A stretch of 64,000 nt of DNA from Tritrichomonas musculus (Eukaryota > Parabasalia > Tritrichomonadida > Tritrichomonadidae), in assembly GCA_039105265.1 (NCBI GenBank), contig JAPFFF010000039.1:558001-622000 (forward strand), in the 5' to 3' direction. Each line of letters begins with the position of its first letter. Within the stretch, counting starts at the first letter, position 1. The position numbers and the translations under genes are program-made. The notes under the pieces are model-generated. The model did no database searches. It had not been told where the DNA came from and worked only from the letters and a program-made list of their open reading frames with translations. Positions 30,535 through 40,626 of this stretch are shown one piece after another.

Positions 30535-31743
30535 ATGAATAATGTCACAGAAATGATAAATTCGCTTGTTCCGAGAGAAGTATGTGACTTATTTGGTGTT
30601 TCATCAATGTCGATAGAATCTTTACTTACTCGATTGAACGAACTTACAGATTCAATTCAAAATGATGAATATCAAATAAAACAACTCAAAGATGAAATAG
30701 CCTATGAACTTATCTCCAACAATGTTATTTTGTCAAACATTCAAAATAAGAAATATCAACTCAGCGTCTCTCAAAATCTTCTCAAACAAATCCAACAAGA
30801 CATCAAAAAGCTCACAAATCAAAAACGGAGCATTTTAGAAGGCAATTTTGAAGGCCAGATTACATTAAAGATGGCTCAAACCAAAGGATTTGTTTATTTA
30901 CCAATTGATACACAACATGCCATTGAATTTTTGGCCTCAGAATTACGGTTTCCGTTAATAAGTTTTTCAAAAGTCAGCAAACAAAAAAACATTGAAAAAA
31001 AATTAGAAAAAAGTGACAGTTTTATTGATGTTGACGGTTATATTGAATCCAATGTGAATAATTTTCAATTCACAACAAACATGAAAGTTGAAATAAACAA
31101 CCTTTTCAATGAGTCAATCAAATACTGTAGCGGTTTAAGGTCAATTTATAACGATCAAATTTCATTGAATTCCAATTTGAATGAAAAAATTTCATTGATA
31201 CAAAATGAAGTCAAATTTAAGCATGAAGAAAGAAACAATAGAGAAATTGAATTAAACCAACTTTCATTTGAAATAAACCGAACTTTACAGGACAAAAAAG
31301 TTATCAAAGTTCGGCCAGACCGTTTTGAAGAACGTGAGAAAGGAAAGAAAATTATTTCATCTAAAAAAAAAGAGTTTTATCGTCTAAATAGAATTTTGAA
31401 TGAGTTCAGAAATAATCGTTTTCTTGAACATCAAAAACATAAGCATAAAAAGTGCCAAAATTCGTTTAATTCGTTCGATCTTGAAGTTCATTGCTTTGAT
31501 GATAATTTTCACTTTGATGATGACTTGGATAACTTGACAAGAAACGTTAGAAGAAACGTTTTGCATCTCGCAAAAGACGTTGTTTCTTTTAGAAACGAGA
31601 TTAAAAATAAATTTGACGAAAAAGATAAGTTTATTAAGGAAAACATTTCTTCTATTGAAGATATTATGGCTGAAATTGAAAATTCTAATAATAATTTGTC
31701 AGAAAAAGCTAGTAACCCTATACCTGATTCGGTTTTGAAATAA
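30535..31743 (+). CDS. Coiled-coil protein, function unknown
   Basis: A 402-residue protein not assigned to a family. Residues ~25-100 form a heptad-like coiled coil rich in Leu, Gln and Lys (LKDEIAYELISNNVILSN region). A globular-looking middle follows (GFVYLPIDTQHAIEFLASEL, ~118-137). A second coiled coil spans ~185-290 with charged residues, then a His/Lys patch (QKHKHKKC, ~310-318), an acidic His/Asp stretch (DDNFHFDDDLDNL) and a last helix. No membrane segment or signal peptide. It could be a structural, cytoskeletal or tethering protein, but nothing specific is visible. It begins 70 bp after tRNA-Tyr; no clear Inr. Composition and the long open frame support it as real. Confidence 0.65.
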   Translation: MNNVTEMINSLVPREVCDLFGVSSMSIESLLTRLNELTDSIQNDEYQIKQLKDEIAYELISNNVILSNIQNKKYQLSVSQNLLKQIQQDIKKLTNQKRSILEGNFEGQITLKMAQTKGFVYLPIDTQHAIEFLASELRFPLISFSKVSKQKNIEKKLEKSDSFIDVDGYIESNVNNFQFTTNMKVEINNLFNESIKYCSGLRSIYNDQISLNSNLNEKISLIQNEVKFKHEERNNREIELNQLSFEINRTLQDKKVIKVRPDRFEEREKGKKIISSKKKEFYRLNRILNEFRNNRFLEHQKHKHKKCQNSFNSFDLEVHCFDDNFHFDDDLDNLTRNVRRNVLHLAKDVVSFRNEIKNKFDEKDKFIKENISSIEDIMAEIENSNNNLSEKASNPIPDSVLK

Positions 31744-32312
31744 TATTATTCAAATATGATTACTTTTTTTTGAATAATATATTTTTCTTTTTTGTTTGTG
31801 TTTATTGTTTATAAATCTTCTTGTGATTAAATGTTATGATTTGTTTTGATCTGTTTTTATTAAATAATTCATTCTTAATTTATGCTTGTTATCTTTTTAT
31901 AATTATTTTTTTCGCATCTAAGACCATTTAATTTAAAGATTTTATAATGATAAAATGCTAAAACATATTTTATTTTAGGAAATTAAAATATATGTTGCCT
32001 ATTTTTTAAGAAAAAAAACTAATCTCCCCTTAAAATAACATTGGATATATTTACACAAAATATCTGAATTAGAATTTTTCTTGTTAATCAATCATAATCA
32101 GGCATTTTTTCTATTTTTATTTAAAATTTTAGCAGCTAAATTTTAATTGAAAAAGTTATTTTATAAAATTTATGACATTTAAAAAAATATTCCAATATAA
32201 CAATCATTAATTAAATAAAGTGATATGCATATTAATTTAGAAAAAAGAAGGATTTTTTTTGAATATATCAAAAATTTTTTGTAAAATTTTTTCATTTGAA
32301 AAAAATTTTAAT
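31744..32312. other. Spacer upstream of the kinase gene
   Basis: AT-rich, T-runs; no gene. A TCATTTG at 32292 and the better TCACTTTT at 32313 are initiator candidates for the next gene. Confidence 0.5.
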
Positions 32313-32320
32313 TCACTTTT
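32313..32320 (+). promoter_or_regulatory. Initiator (Inr) motif TCACTTTT deciding a start
   Basis: The motif lies 12 bp before the ATG at 32325. An upstream extension of the same frame (to a TTG at 32259) would place this motif inside the coding region, so it argues for the ATG at 32325. Confidence 0.65.
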
Positions 32321-32324
32321 ATTT

Positions 32325-33158
32325 ATGTTTTCGGCTCGGACTTGTTCAGGATATGAACTAAGACTGCCATACAGCTTCAATGGATACGAAGTCCTCGAAA
32401 ACATTAGCCAAGGAAGCTTTTCGACTGTAATAAAAGTCCAAGATGAATTTTCAAAAAGATTTTTCGCAGCAAAAATTTTCTCAACGAAAGAACTTGAAGA
32501 TCAAAATCAGAGAAAATTAATTTCGAATGAAGTTGAAATACTTCGTTCACTAAGCCACCCAAATATAGTTAAATTTTATGAAATGTTCAAAATCTTCAAT
32601 GATGACAATGAAGAATTTATAGTAATTATCGAAGAATACTGTCCAAAAGGATGCCTATTGGATTATATGAATAATTTCGGATTCAAAAACGACATGGAAA
32701 AAAAGAAAGTTCAGGTCGGTCTAGTTAATGCGATTAAATATTTGCACGAACAAGGAATTGCCCACTGCGATATTAAGCCAGAAAACGTATTATTGGATAT
32801 AAATTGCAACCCAAAACTATGCGACTTCGGTTTTTCCAAAAATTTCAACAAAACCTTTGATGAGATAAAATGTGGATCGATTGATTACGCTGCACCCGAG
32901 TTATTTAAAGATGGAAGTGTCGATTTCTTCAAGTCTGATATTTGGTCGCTCGGTATAACGTTATTCGCCATGTCTGAAATGCGCTTTCCATTCAATGATG
33001 TTCGTGATGTAATAAACGGTCGCTTATCAATAAGAACAAATGATGAAAAATTAGAAAAAATTGTTAAAAAATGCACAAAATTGAACCCAAAGAAAAGACC
33101 AAATGCTGAAGAAATTTTAAATGATGAATATTTCTCACTTTCTAAGGAAGAAACTTAA
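32325..33158 (+). CDS. Ser/Thr protein kinase, probably active
   Basis: A 277-residue stand-alone kinase domain. Motifs: glycine loop ISQGSFST (27-34, unusual Gln), Lys50 in AAKIF, catalytic loop HCDIKPEN (147-154, Cys for the usual Arg), DFG (167-169), activation segment ending in APE (190-192), DIWSLGITLFA, and a final KKRP in subdomain XI. All catalytic residues are present; the HCD loop marks it as a non-RD kinase, so it need not be activated by loop phosphorylation. Overall it resembles the CAMK/AMPK-like group. Start chosen at the first ATG, next to the Inr. The frame is open 22 codons further upstream without an ATG. No accessory domain. Followed by 0.9 kb of spacer and a mobile element. 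Confidence 0.85.
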   Translation: MFSARTCSGYELRLPYSFNGYEVLENISQGSFSTVIKVQDEFSKRFFAAKIFSTKELEDQNQRKLISNEVEILRSLSHPNIVKFYEMFKIFNDDNEEFIVIIEEYCPKGCLLDYMNNFGFKNDMEKKKVQVGLVNAIKYLHEQGIAHCDIKPENVLLDINCNPKLCDFGFSKNFNKTFDEIKCGSIDYAAPELFKDGSVDFFKSDIWSLGITLFAMSEMRFPFNDVRDVINGRLSIRTNDEKLEKIVKKCTKLNPKKRPNAEEILNDEYFSLSKEET

Positions 33159-34050
33159 TAATAAATATTAAATATTAATATTTGACAAGAGAAAGGTAGA
33201 GTATCAGAAGAATTAAAAGTGCTTCATTATTGATCATAAAAATGTTACCACATTTGAAGAAAGAATTTTAAAATTATTAGGATTAATGTTTCATTTATTT
33301 GCGGCAAAAGCAATTATTAATCAAGATATGAATCTACTAATATTAAAATATAAAACGATTTTTACATTACTTTGGTAAATTGTTATAATTGTATTATTTT
33401 ATATATGGGTTCAAACGCAGTTAGGCTTTGTATTTTGAGAATCGATATCAAAAAAGTCACTTTTTTACATCTGATGCTCGATCATCAGTTTAAAATTCTG
33501 ATATCGAGAAAAATATCAACACATCCAAAAGATGTAAAAGAAGTTATCATGACATATGAATTAAAAAATACAAAGGACAATTATTTTCATTAGAGGTATT
33601 TGAATGATATTTTTTATTTTAAATAAAATTGCTATTATTGCTCGTATCGAATTTTACATATGATCCAAAAATATCCATACATTCATAAAAGGAGAATAAA
33701 AATAATTTTCATGACATGCTAAGTAACGAAAATTCAACGAGTTAATCAAATTTCTATTGAATATTCTGATTGAACAGAGCATATTACCAGAAATATGATA
33801 TAAATCGTTTGTAGTGTATCAAATATCTTTATATTTATGAATAATTATTCTCACAAAAGCTTCAGAATGATAATTTCATAAAAATATTTAATATAAATTG
33901 CGATATGAAACATATAATAATCTATTCAATTAACAAAAGTTCCGCCTCTTTGAATGAATTGACTGATCTGTACAAAAATAAAATATTTTCAACTTATTTT
34001 TCTATTTTAAATCAGGAAGTATTGATAAAAAATCAAAACATCACTTTCCC
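33159..34050. other. Spacer downstream of the kinase
   Basis: AT-rich with mixed-composition patches around 33400-33560. Short frames here are not credible genes; some stretches (33430-33600) could be old coding remains, but no family is recognisable. Confidence 0.4.
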
Positions 34051-35446
34051 TTATTAATGAGAAGTGCGAGAACAAAAATAACGTATTTTTTGTTTTAAAA
34101 AAGGATTGATTTTTCAAAAAATAATTCGTTAGCCTTATGATTTTTTTAATAAAATAAAGTATATAATTGATTATGTATATTACATATCAGTATCAAACTA
34201 TTTGAAAGTTCATACGTCGAAATTTAAATTTTACATATTTTCAAGAATATGATTGAAGTTGAACCAATATTGATTATTTATTCATTTCATCATATTCTAA
34301 ATAATATTATTGATATAATTTCTAATTAATATATATATAATATTATAATATAAATGAGATAAATTTATTTTAACAAAAAAATTATAGAAAACATAAATAT
34401 CTAGCTATAATATTAATTTTATGTGGATAATAATTTTATATTAGAATTAAATTATATTGTATGATATTATATTATGATTATTTATAAATCCGCTCGACGG
34501 GCGTAGTTTTATTTTTATATTCACAAAAAGTTATAAAAGAATTGAGTAGAAATGTTCGTTAGGCTTAAATCCCCTCAAAATTCAATGCAATGTTCGTTAG
34601 GCTTAAATCCCCTCAAAATTCTGTACATATTCCTTTATATAATATTTTATTAATATTTCTTAAATATCAGTAAATTAAAAATAAATAAAAAGTAATATAT
34701 AATTTTTGGACGAAATTTATTTTAAAAAATATTTTTTTTTATCTTGAAATAGCAAACAGAGGACAGATCTTATCTTCAATAATTTTATAAATCTACTTTC
34801 ACACTTTATACGCTTAATACTTTCATTAAATTAAATAATAATATAATAATAACAGGCTATTATAATGAATAAGACTAAAATAAATAATTATCAAGAATTT
34901 CAGATTATATCTATATAAACCATGCATTATTCGTTAAAGAAATAATTATTAAACCAATTAAATATCAGTTATTTGTCAAATGACAACAATAAAACATATT
35001 TTTGAGAATCTTTGTTTCATAATCGTAACTTTTAACCAAGGAAATAATTTAATTTATGAATTATCAAATAATATCATTGATATTAGTAATAATATATCAT
35101 TTTATGCTATATTCTTTGTTTGTTTAAATTTCGAATATTGAAATCCTTTAATTGCTCAACGATTACAAAAGTTAAAAATGTGAATATTTAAATTATTTTA
35201 TTTAAACAAATATAAAAATTACCTTAAAAAACAAATTATTTGGTGCTCTTTTTTTATTTTTTTAGAAATAAAAATTTGAATTGTTTATTTTCTCATATTC
35301 AATTTTAAAATCAATATACTATTACTTGTAGCGAACCAAATTAAACAATTATACATTAATTATACATTATTATACCTGTGTAAATAAATATCTAAATTTG
35401 AAATAAATTGGTTAACCAAAGGTAGTTCTCGCACCTCTTATTAATG
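34051..35446. mobile_element. 1.4-kb non-coding inverted-repeat element with 9-bp target duplication
   Basis: TTATTAATG stands at 34051-34059 and 35438-35446. Directly inside, GAAGTGCGAGAAC (34061-34073) is matched inverted by GTTCTCGCACCTC (35425-35437), one mismatch. The left end continues with AAAAATAACGT, shared with the solo end at 2641-2672. The interior is AT-rich without a transposase frame and contains a perfect 33-bp duplicate (34551-34621). The layout fits a non-autonomous Mutator-like element. Confidence 0.65.
34551..34621. repeat. Perfect 33-bp direct duplicate
   Basis: The 33 bp at 34551-34583, starting AATGTTCGTTAGGC and ending CCTCAAAATTC, recur exactly at 34589-34621 (38-bp period). 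The copies lie inside the element at 34051-35446. Confidence 0.9.
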
Positions 35447-36323
35447 TGATACAAATCATGTCATATTCAATTTTTTTTTAAAAAATTTGCGTCTTGTTTT
35501 TCTCTCAATTTTCGGAATCTGACAAATTTTTTTTCTAGTTGATTTTTTTTAGTTTTTTTTATAAAAATCAATTTTAAATTAACAATTGTCTGGGCCATTT
35601 TTTTTTATTAGTTCTAAATAATAATAGAAAATAATTTTTTTCCAAAAAGAATGGGAAGGAAACGAGAAAAAAAAAATCGGTCTTAACGTTTCTAATATTT
35701 TTTAATATTAGCTCGGTAGGCAGAATATCAGATCTATAATTTTGAAACTCGTGGCTATTCGATAAAATTATTTTTGAATGGGTTTTATTTTTCTTCCTCT
35801 CAATATTATAATTTTGCATTCAAAAAAGATTGTTCCCTAGAAGCATGAATATGAAATATATAAGCCTGGAATTTATAATATTAGATTAATATTTTTTAAT
35901 ATTATAAATGATTCTATTAGACTTTTTTTATCTCAATTCCTTCCAATTTTTTTTGAAAAAAAAATATTTTCTGCTAATATTTAGGATTAATAAAAAAAAT
36001 GGCCAAGACAATTTTTAATTTAGAATTTATTTTTATAAAAAAAATTAAAAAAAGCAAAGAGAAAAAGAGTTTTGTCAGATTGCAAAATTGAGAGGTTGTA
36101 AAATCCTCTCAAACTTTACCCTTAAAAAAATGACATACTTTGAAATCTAAAATTGGTATATTCATGAATATATATATATATATATATTGATTTCAGAGAA
36201 AAAATAATATAGCTAGGAAAATAATTTTTTTTATTGTTTCTGAGGTCGTTGCAACGACCTCAGAATTTTGTTAGAAAAATTCAATTTATTTTAAAAGTAA
36301 TATTTTTTTTTTTTATTATTTTA
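35447..36323. other. Spacer with a 24-bp palindrome
   Basis: AT-rich; minus-strand frame 35574-35819 is a low-complexity Phe/Lys/Asn translation and not credible. A TA microsatellite lies near 36168-36187. Confidence 0.5.
36240..36263. repeat. Perfect 24-bp palindrome
   Basis: CTGAGGTCGTTG followed by its exact reverse complement CAACGACCTCAG, with no loop. It is GC-balanced in an AT-rich context. No flanking 9-bp duplication is seen. Confidence 0.9.
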
Positions 36324-36557
36324 ATGAACAATTGTAATTATATAATTTATAAACAACAAGTCAAAGCAAACGAATTCGAAGACTTGCTTGTACAATGCAA
36401 GGATATTGAAATTGATCTTGATTCACAATTCCAAGTCAATGAAAAAGTAAATACTGAATATGTAACAAATTCAACTGAAAATAATATAAAAGGACAAGAT
36501 ACAGACCGTGGAGATATTTCAGAACTATTTTTATTCATACCAAATATGCACATATAA
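36324..36557 (+). CDS. Small acidic protein, hypothetical
   Basis: A 77-residue frame from the first ATG (the frame is open further up, through the 24-bp palindrome, but without an ATG). The protein is acidic and polar (EFEDLLVQCKDIEIDLDS..) with a short hydrophobic end. It has balanced third positions and is less AT-biased than the spacer, which favours coding. No family, signal peptide or Inr recognised. It could equally be the remaining exon of a lost gene. Confidence 0.35.
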   Translation: MNNCNYIIYKQQVKANEFEDLLVQCKDIEIDLDSQFQVNEKVNTEYVTNSTENNIKGQDTDRGDISELFLFIPNMHI

Positions 36558-36847
36558 TGGTTATCCTAATTATTAAGTTATTTTCAATACTTTATTTTAA
36601 TTAAACAGAATATTATTTTTTATACTATTAATTATTACAATTATCATTCTTTCTTAAGATATTTATATTTTATTATAGTCTTTTTGAAATGTATTGAAAA
36701 AGAGAAAGTTTTCCAGCTTTTTAAGAGAACCAATTGAAACAGCTGTATTTTGAATATATTATCAAAAAGTAAATATAAAGTCAAAACGGATAAGCAAGAT
36801 AATAATAATAAAAACCTCTAATTAAAAAAGTTTAAAACAAAAACTGC
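36558..36847. other. Spacer
   Basis: AT-rich, nothing recognised. Confidence 0.5.
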
Positions 36848-37124
36848 TACCGTAATTCCAAAAATCTCAGATATATTCAATTAATCTCAGACATTTTTGA
36901 GGAAACTTTTAATTATTTGAAAGAATTTATTCAATCTATAGAATTATTTTAAGAGTATATTTGTTCAATGATTTGAATAGATAATGATATTTGACCTTTT
37001 TATTTTTCATTGAAAAAGTAGAAATTTTGAAAGTTTTTTGAAAAAAATTGAAAGTCTTTCAGTGAGTTTTCTCAAAAATGTCTGAGAATTTTTCTTTATG
37101 TCTGAGATTATTTGAATTACGGTA
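36848..37124. mobile_element. 273-bp MITE with 57-bp inverted ends (TA-type)
   Basis: The left end at 36850-36906 begins CCGTAATTC and contains two TCTCAGA(T/C)AT motifs 22 bp apart. The right end at 37066-37122 is its inverted copy (47 of 57 positions) with the same two motifs. TA borders both ends (36848-36849 and 37123-37124), as in Tc1/mariner-type insertions. Paired internal motifs look like transposase-binding sites. No coding capacity. It inserts 47 bp past the stop of the clathrin-kinase gene. Confidence 0.7.
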
Positions 37125-37170
37125 GAAAAATAAATCTTGATTTATTAAATTTAATAAATCAAAGATAAAT

Positions 37171-40100
37171 TTATAAGGTCATTTTTGGATTATTCTCTAC
37201 ATCATTCTTCATTTGGGACTGCTTAAAATCTTCTTCAATGACTGACAATGTTTGGAATCGAGATTTGACACTGTCAACATCGACTTCTTTCGCAAGCCTG
37301 AAAGACTTCGATTCAATGAATTTGATGATTTCCGAAAAGCTCGGCCTTTTTCCCGCTTCGAATGATGTGCACATCTTGATCAGTTCAACGCAATTCGATG
37401 TCATCAATGATCGAGATGGGAAATCGAGCTCTTTCTTCTCCATTTTGTCCCGGATGCTCTGCTTAGGAAGGCGTCCTACGAAAAGCGCGAAAAGGACGAT
37501 GCCGTAACTGTAGACATCTGTCTTGTTATCGTAGTTTTCGCTGTTCAGCATCTCAGGAGACATGTATTCAAACGTTCCAATACCTTTTGTAAGTGAGTCT
37601 TCACGCTCGTCGTCATCGACGTGTACAAGGTCGAAGTCGATGATTTTTGCTTCCAAAATTGAATTAAGCATGATGTTTTCAATCTTCAAATCACGATGAA
37701 TCATACCAAGTTCATGAAGACGCATCATTCCAAATGCAACTTCAATAGCAATCTTTGTTTTCAATGTACTGTTCATAATTTCACTCTTCAAATAATCTTT
37801 CAGCTTGTAAGGAAGATACTCAAGGAAAAGGGCAACAGTCGTTTTTTCTTGTCGTTCATCATTATCATATTCATCATTATCGTCATATTCATCGTTAGGT
37901 TGAACTTTCTCGCGTGAGTTGAAGCCAATCGCTTGACAAATACATGGATGATCAATTCCTAGCAATGTTTCGATTTCTTTCATAGAATTTTGTAACTTTT
38001 TGAACACATTCTCATCGTCGACATTCTTTAAAACTTTCTTGCAAATCACTTCAGATGTTCGATCATCAATGACTTTGTATGCAACTGATGTCGCTCCTTC
38101 ACCAATCTTCTTCAATACTTTTTGGTGTTCTTCATCTTCATCACCAAAAAAGATTGCAGCCTTTCGTTCACGTTTTCTTTCACTGACAAAACTGTCGTCT
38201 GGATGCCTATGAGTTTTTGCATTTAAAATATCGAATGGTTGAATTTGTTCGTATCTTCCAAGATGTTGTTCAAGAAATCTGATTTGATCAAGATAAACCG
38301 TTTCGTTTTTCTCTTGCCTCGTCTTTTTGAGTTCTTTGATAATTCTTTCAGAATCTGAAAGTTTCTTCTTCAATGATGAAATCTCCAAGGATTGATCTTC
38401 AATTCTTTTCAGAAGCTCATTTGTATCGTCTTCTGATTTTGGAGCTTTTGTATTGTTATTTAAAATGCCAATTCCGAGCTTTTGGCAAAGAGCAGCAACG
38501 CGTTGGCGGTCATAGTATGAGAAACAGTTACGAGAGAATAAATCTTCAGCAAGTTTTGGAGCGTTGTTCAATGCAATTTCGAAAAGGAGTGTTTGAAGTT
38601 CTGAGTCTTCTTCACGATCTTGTGGTAAAACACTAATAAGGAATGATGTAGCATCTTTAATAAGTTGGAATTGGAGAAGCATTTGAACAAGTTCCTTTGG
38701 ATCAACAAGTGGATTTCCATTGTTTGCAATGTATGTAAGAACTGGACCGATTTTTTCTGGGTTTTGACGAGCAAAAATTGTAGCGACATGGATCCAATTT
38801 GGTTGATAAGCATACTTTTGGCAGTAAGCTTGTAACTGATCAAACATTCCTAATTCAGCGAAAGATACGACAATTTTTGATGAAACATTTGCACGAAGAT
38901 AAATAGCTAAAGCGATTCTTGGATCTTGCTTGCAAAGGTCGCCAAGTTCTTCAGTTAGAGTAAGCTTATCTTCCTTGATCCACTTTTCAATAAAATTTAT
39001 CTTATTTTGTTGAAGCATAATCTTACAAAGTTCAATTGATTCAACTTCATTCAACTTGGTATTATCAAGAATAACTGTGAAATACTGATGAAGAGGCAGT
39101 ACTCCTCCTATTCCGTTTGGAATACGGCGAAGATTTTCAATTGTGGCTTGGTTACGAAGTGCATCTCCTGGTGATTTTATGGCAAAATGAGCTGCTTCAG
39201 CATAATAACCCATTTGAAGAAGTTTATCAAATTGTTGGTTTATTAAATCATCTGATATTTGGAGTCCGGCAGCAGTAGCAACTTTGATTGCTACTTGTGG
39301 ATTGTCACATTTGGTAGCAATGAAATCAACAATGTTAGCTTGGTTCAAGTCAAATTTGTACATTTTGCCATCAGGATAAAGAGCAATGACGTTTCCATCA
39401 CGAGCAAGAGCTGCATGGGTAGGTGGAAGTCGTGAAACACGAGCAGAGAAGTAAACGAAAGCGGTTTCAATTTCAACGCAGTAAAGGTATCCAAGTCTGG
39501 TGAAAAGAAAAGCAGAGCTATAGTGTGGGGAGTTCATCTTGAGGGTTTGGATACATGGGAAGATCAGCATATTTCTTTCCATATTGCTGTACAGCATCTG
39601 TTGAACCAAGTGGAAAAATGTTTAAGCGCATTGCTCCGTTAGCTTTTGAAGCCTAAACAAGGAGTTGGAGTGGACCAACGTTTGCAAATGCTGCAACATA
39701 TGCATCAATTACTTGAGAAACATTTTTTTCACGAGAGAAAAGTTGAACTTTTCCAACTTGTTGATTTCCTTCACGGACAAGACCAGAGACTACAAGCCAT
39801 TGTTGGTCATGAGAAACTGAATAGTTCATAATGCTGCCTGAGGCAAGTTGTGGACGAAGTTGGAAAACTGGAATTGGAATTGATAGATCCGCGAATGACC
39901 AATGAAATACTGATCCACCAGCAACAAAAGCGAGGGTTTGCTCATCAATCCATTTCCAATAATTTACAACTAGTCCTTTGGCTCCTAAATCGAAAGAGTT
40001 AAGACGTCGTTTCTGGTCAAGATCGAAAACTTGAATTATTGAACCACCCGTTAATGCAATAATATTACGAGAAGGATGCATAACAGCTGCATCGGGCTTC

Positions 40101-40291
40101 ATTGCTTCTTTTGAAACGGCGTTATTATTTTGAAGATCAACAATTACGATATAAGATCTTGCATCAGATACTTCATGAATGCAAAGATATTTATCTTGTG
40201 AAAGAGCTGTGTTTGAAATGCTAGCAAATTGAGGATCGACTCCAATTTGTTGGAAGGTTAATACCTCTTGAGAAATTAGGGGAACCTCCAT
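37171..40291 (-). pseudogene. Clathrin heavy chain (N-terminal third) fused to coiled coil and protein kinase; disrupted
   Basis: From the ATG at 40289-40291 the minus strand encodes the clathrin heavy-chain beta-propeller, linker and first alpha-solenoid repeats. Instead of continuing to ~1,675 residues, clathrin similarity ends after YYDRQRVAALCQKLG (animal residue ~570). The frame then runs into a coiled coil (~LLKRIEDQSLEISSLKK) and a kinase domain: GEGATS loop, HRDLKIEN, DFD for DFG, GTFEYMSPEM, and FVGRLPKQS typical of trichomonad kinases. Two lesions lie in the propeller: an in-frame TAG (39653-39655), with clathrin-like sequence on both sides, and a small indel near 39520-39535 after QDELPTL, where the reading frame changes and about six expected residues are missing. 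The 37171-39609 part alone is an 812-codon open frame. Either a pseudogenised chimera or sequence errors in a real fusion. An Inr precedes the start. Confidence 0.75.
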
Positions 40292-40299
40292 ATTATAAT

Positions 40300-40306
40300 A
40301 AAATGA
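40300..40306 (-). promoter_or_regulatory. Initiator (Inr) motif TCATTTT
   Basis: On the minus strand TCATTTT lies 8-15 bp before the clathrin-type ATG, so the chimera carries a promoter of the usual trichomonad form, probably duplicated with the clathrin 5' end. Confidence 0.65.
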
Positions 40307-40626
40307 CAGACTACTATTTTTTCCCTCAATTAAAATGACAAAAAATATTTCTTCTCATTTTTAAATTTTCTCTCAATTTTAAAAATTTTATCTGATTTAA
40401 TATACGGCTTCATTTTTGGACTAAGATGAGTAAAAAGTAAGTTATTATTGGTCCTTTTTTTTGAGAGAAAAACGATCAAAATTTTCAAAATTCTTTTCTT
40501 TGCATAAAATTTTATCCTATATATAATAAGAGTTCATTTTGAACATAGGCTTAAAAAAAACAGAATTATATCAGTATATCAAATCTATCATTAAAAAAAA
40601 TCCTATCTCTAATATATAAAGAATTT

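Noticed and set aside
33372-33593. 73-codon plus-strand frame
   Set aside because: No homology recognisable, no initiator, mixed composition; at most an old remnant.
35574-35819. 81-codon minus-strand frame
   Set aside because: Low-complexity Phe/Lys/Asn translation of A/T runs.
37171-39609. Annotating the 812-codon frame as a stand-alone protein with its own start
   Set aside because: It begins at a TTG in the wrong frame of a clathrin segment; the true similarity continues upstream to 40291.
39480-39700. An intron explaining the break in the clathrin part
   Set aside because: The sequence between the TAG and the frame shift still reads like clathrin, and no GTAYGT or ACTAACACAG-type ends are present.
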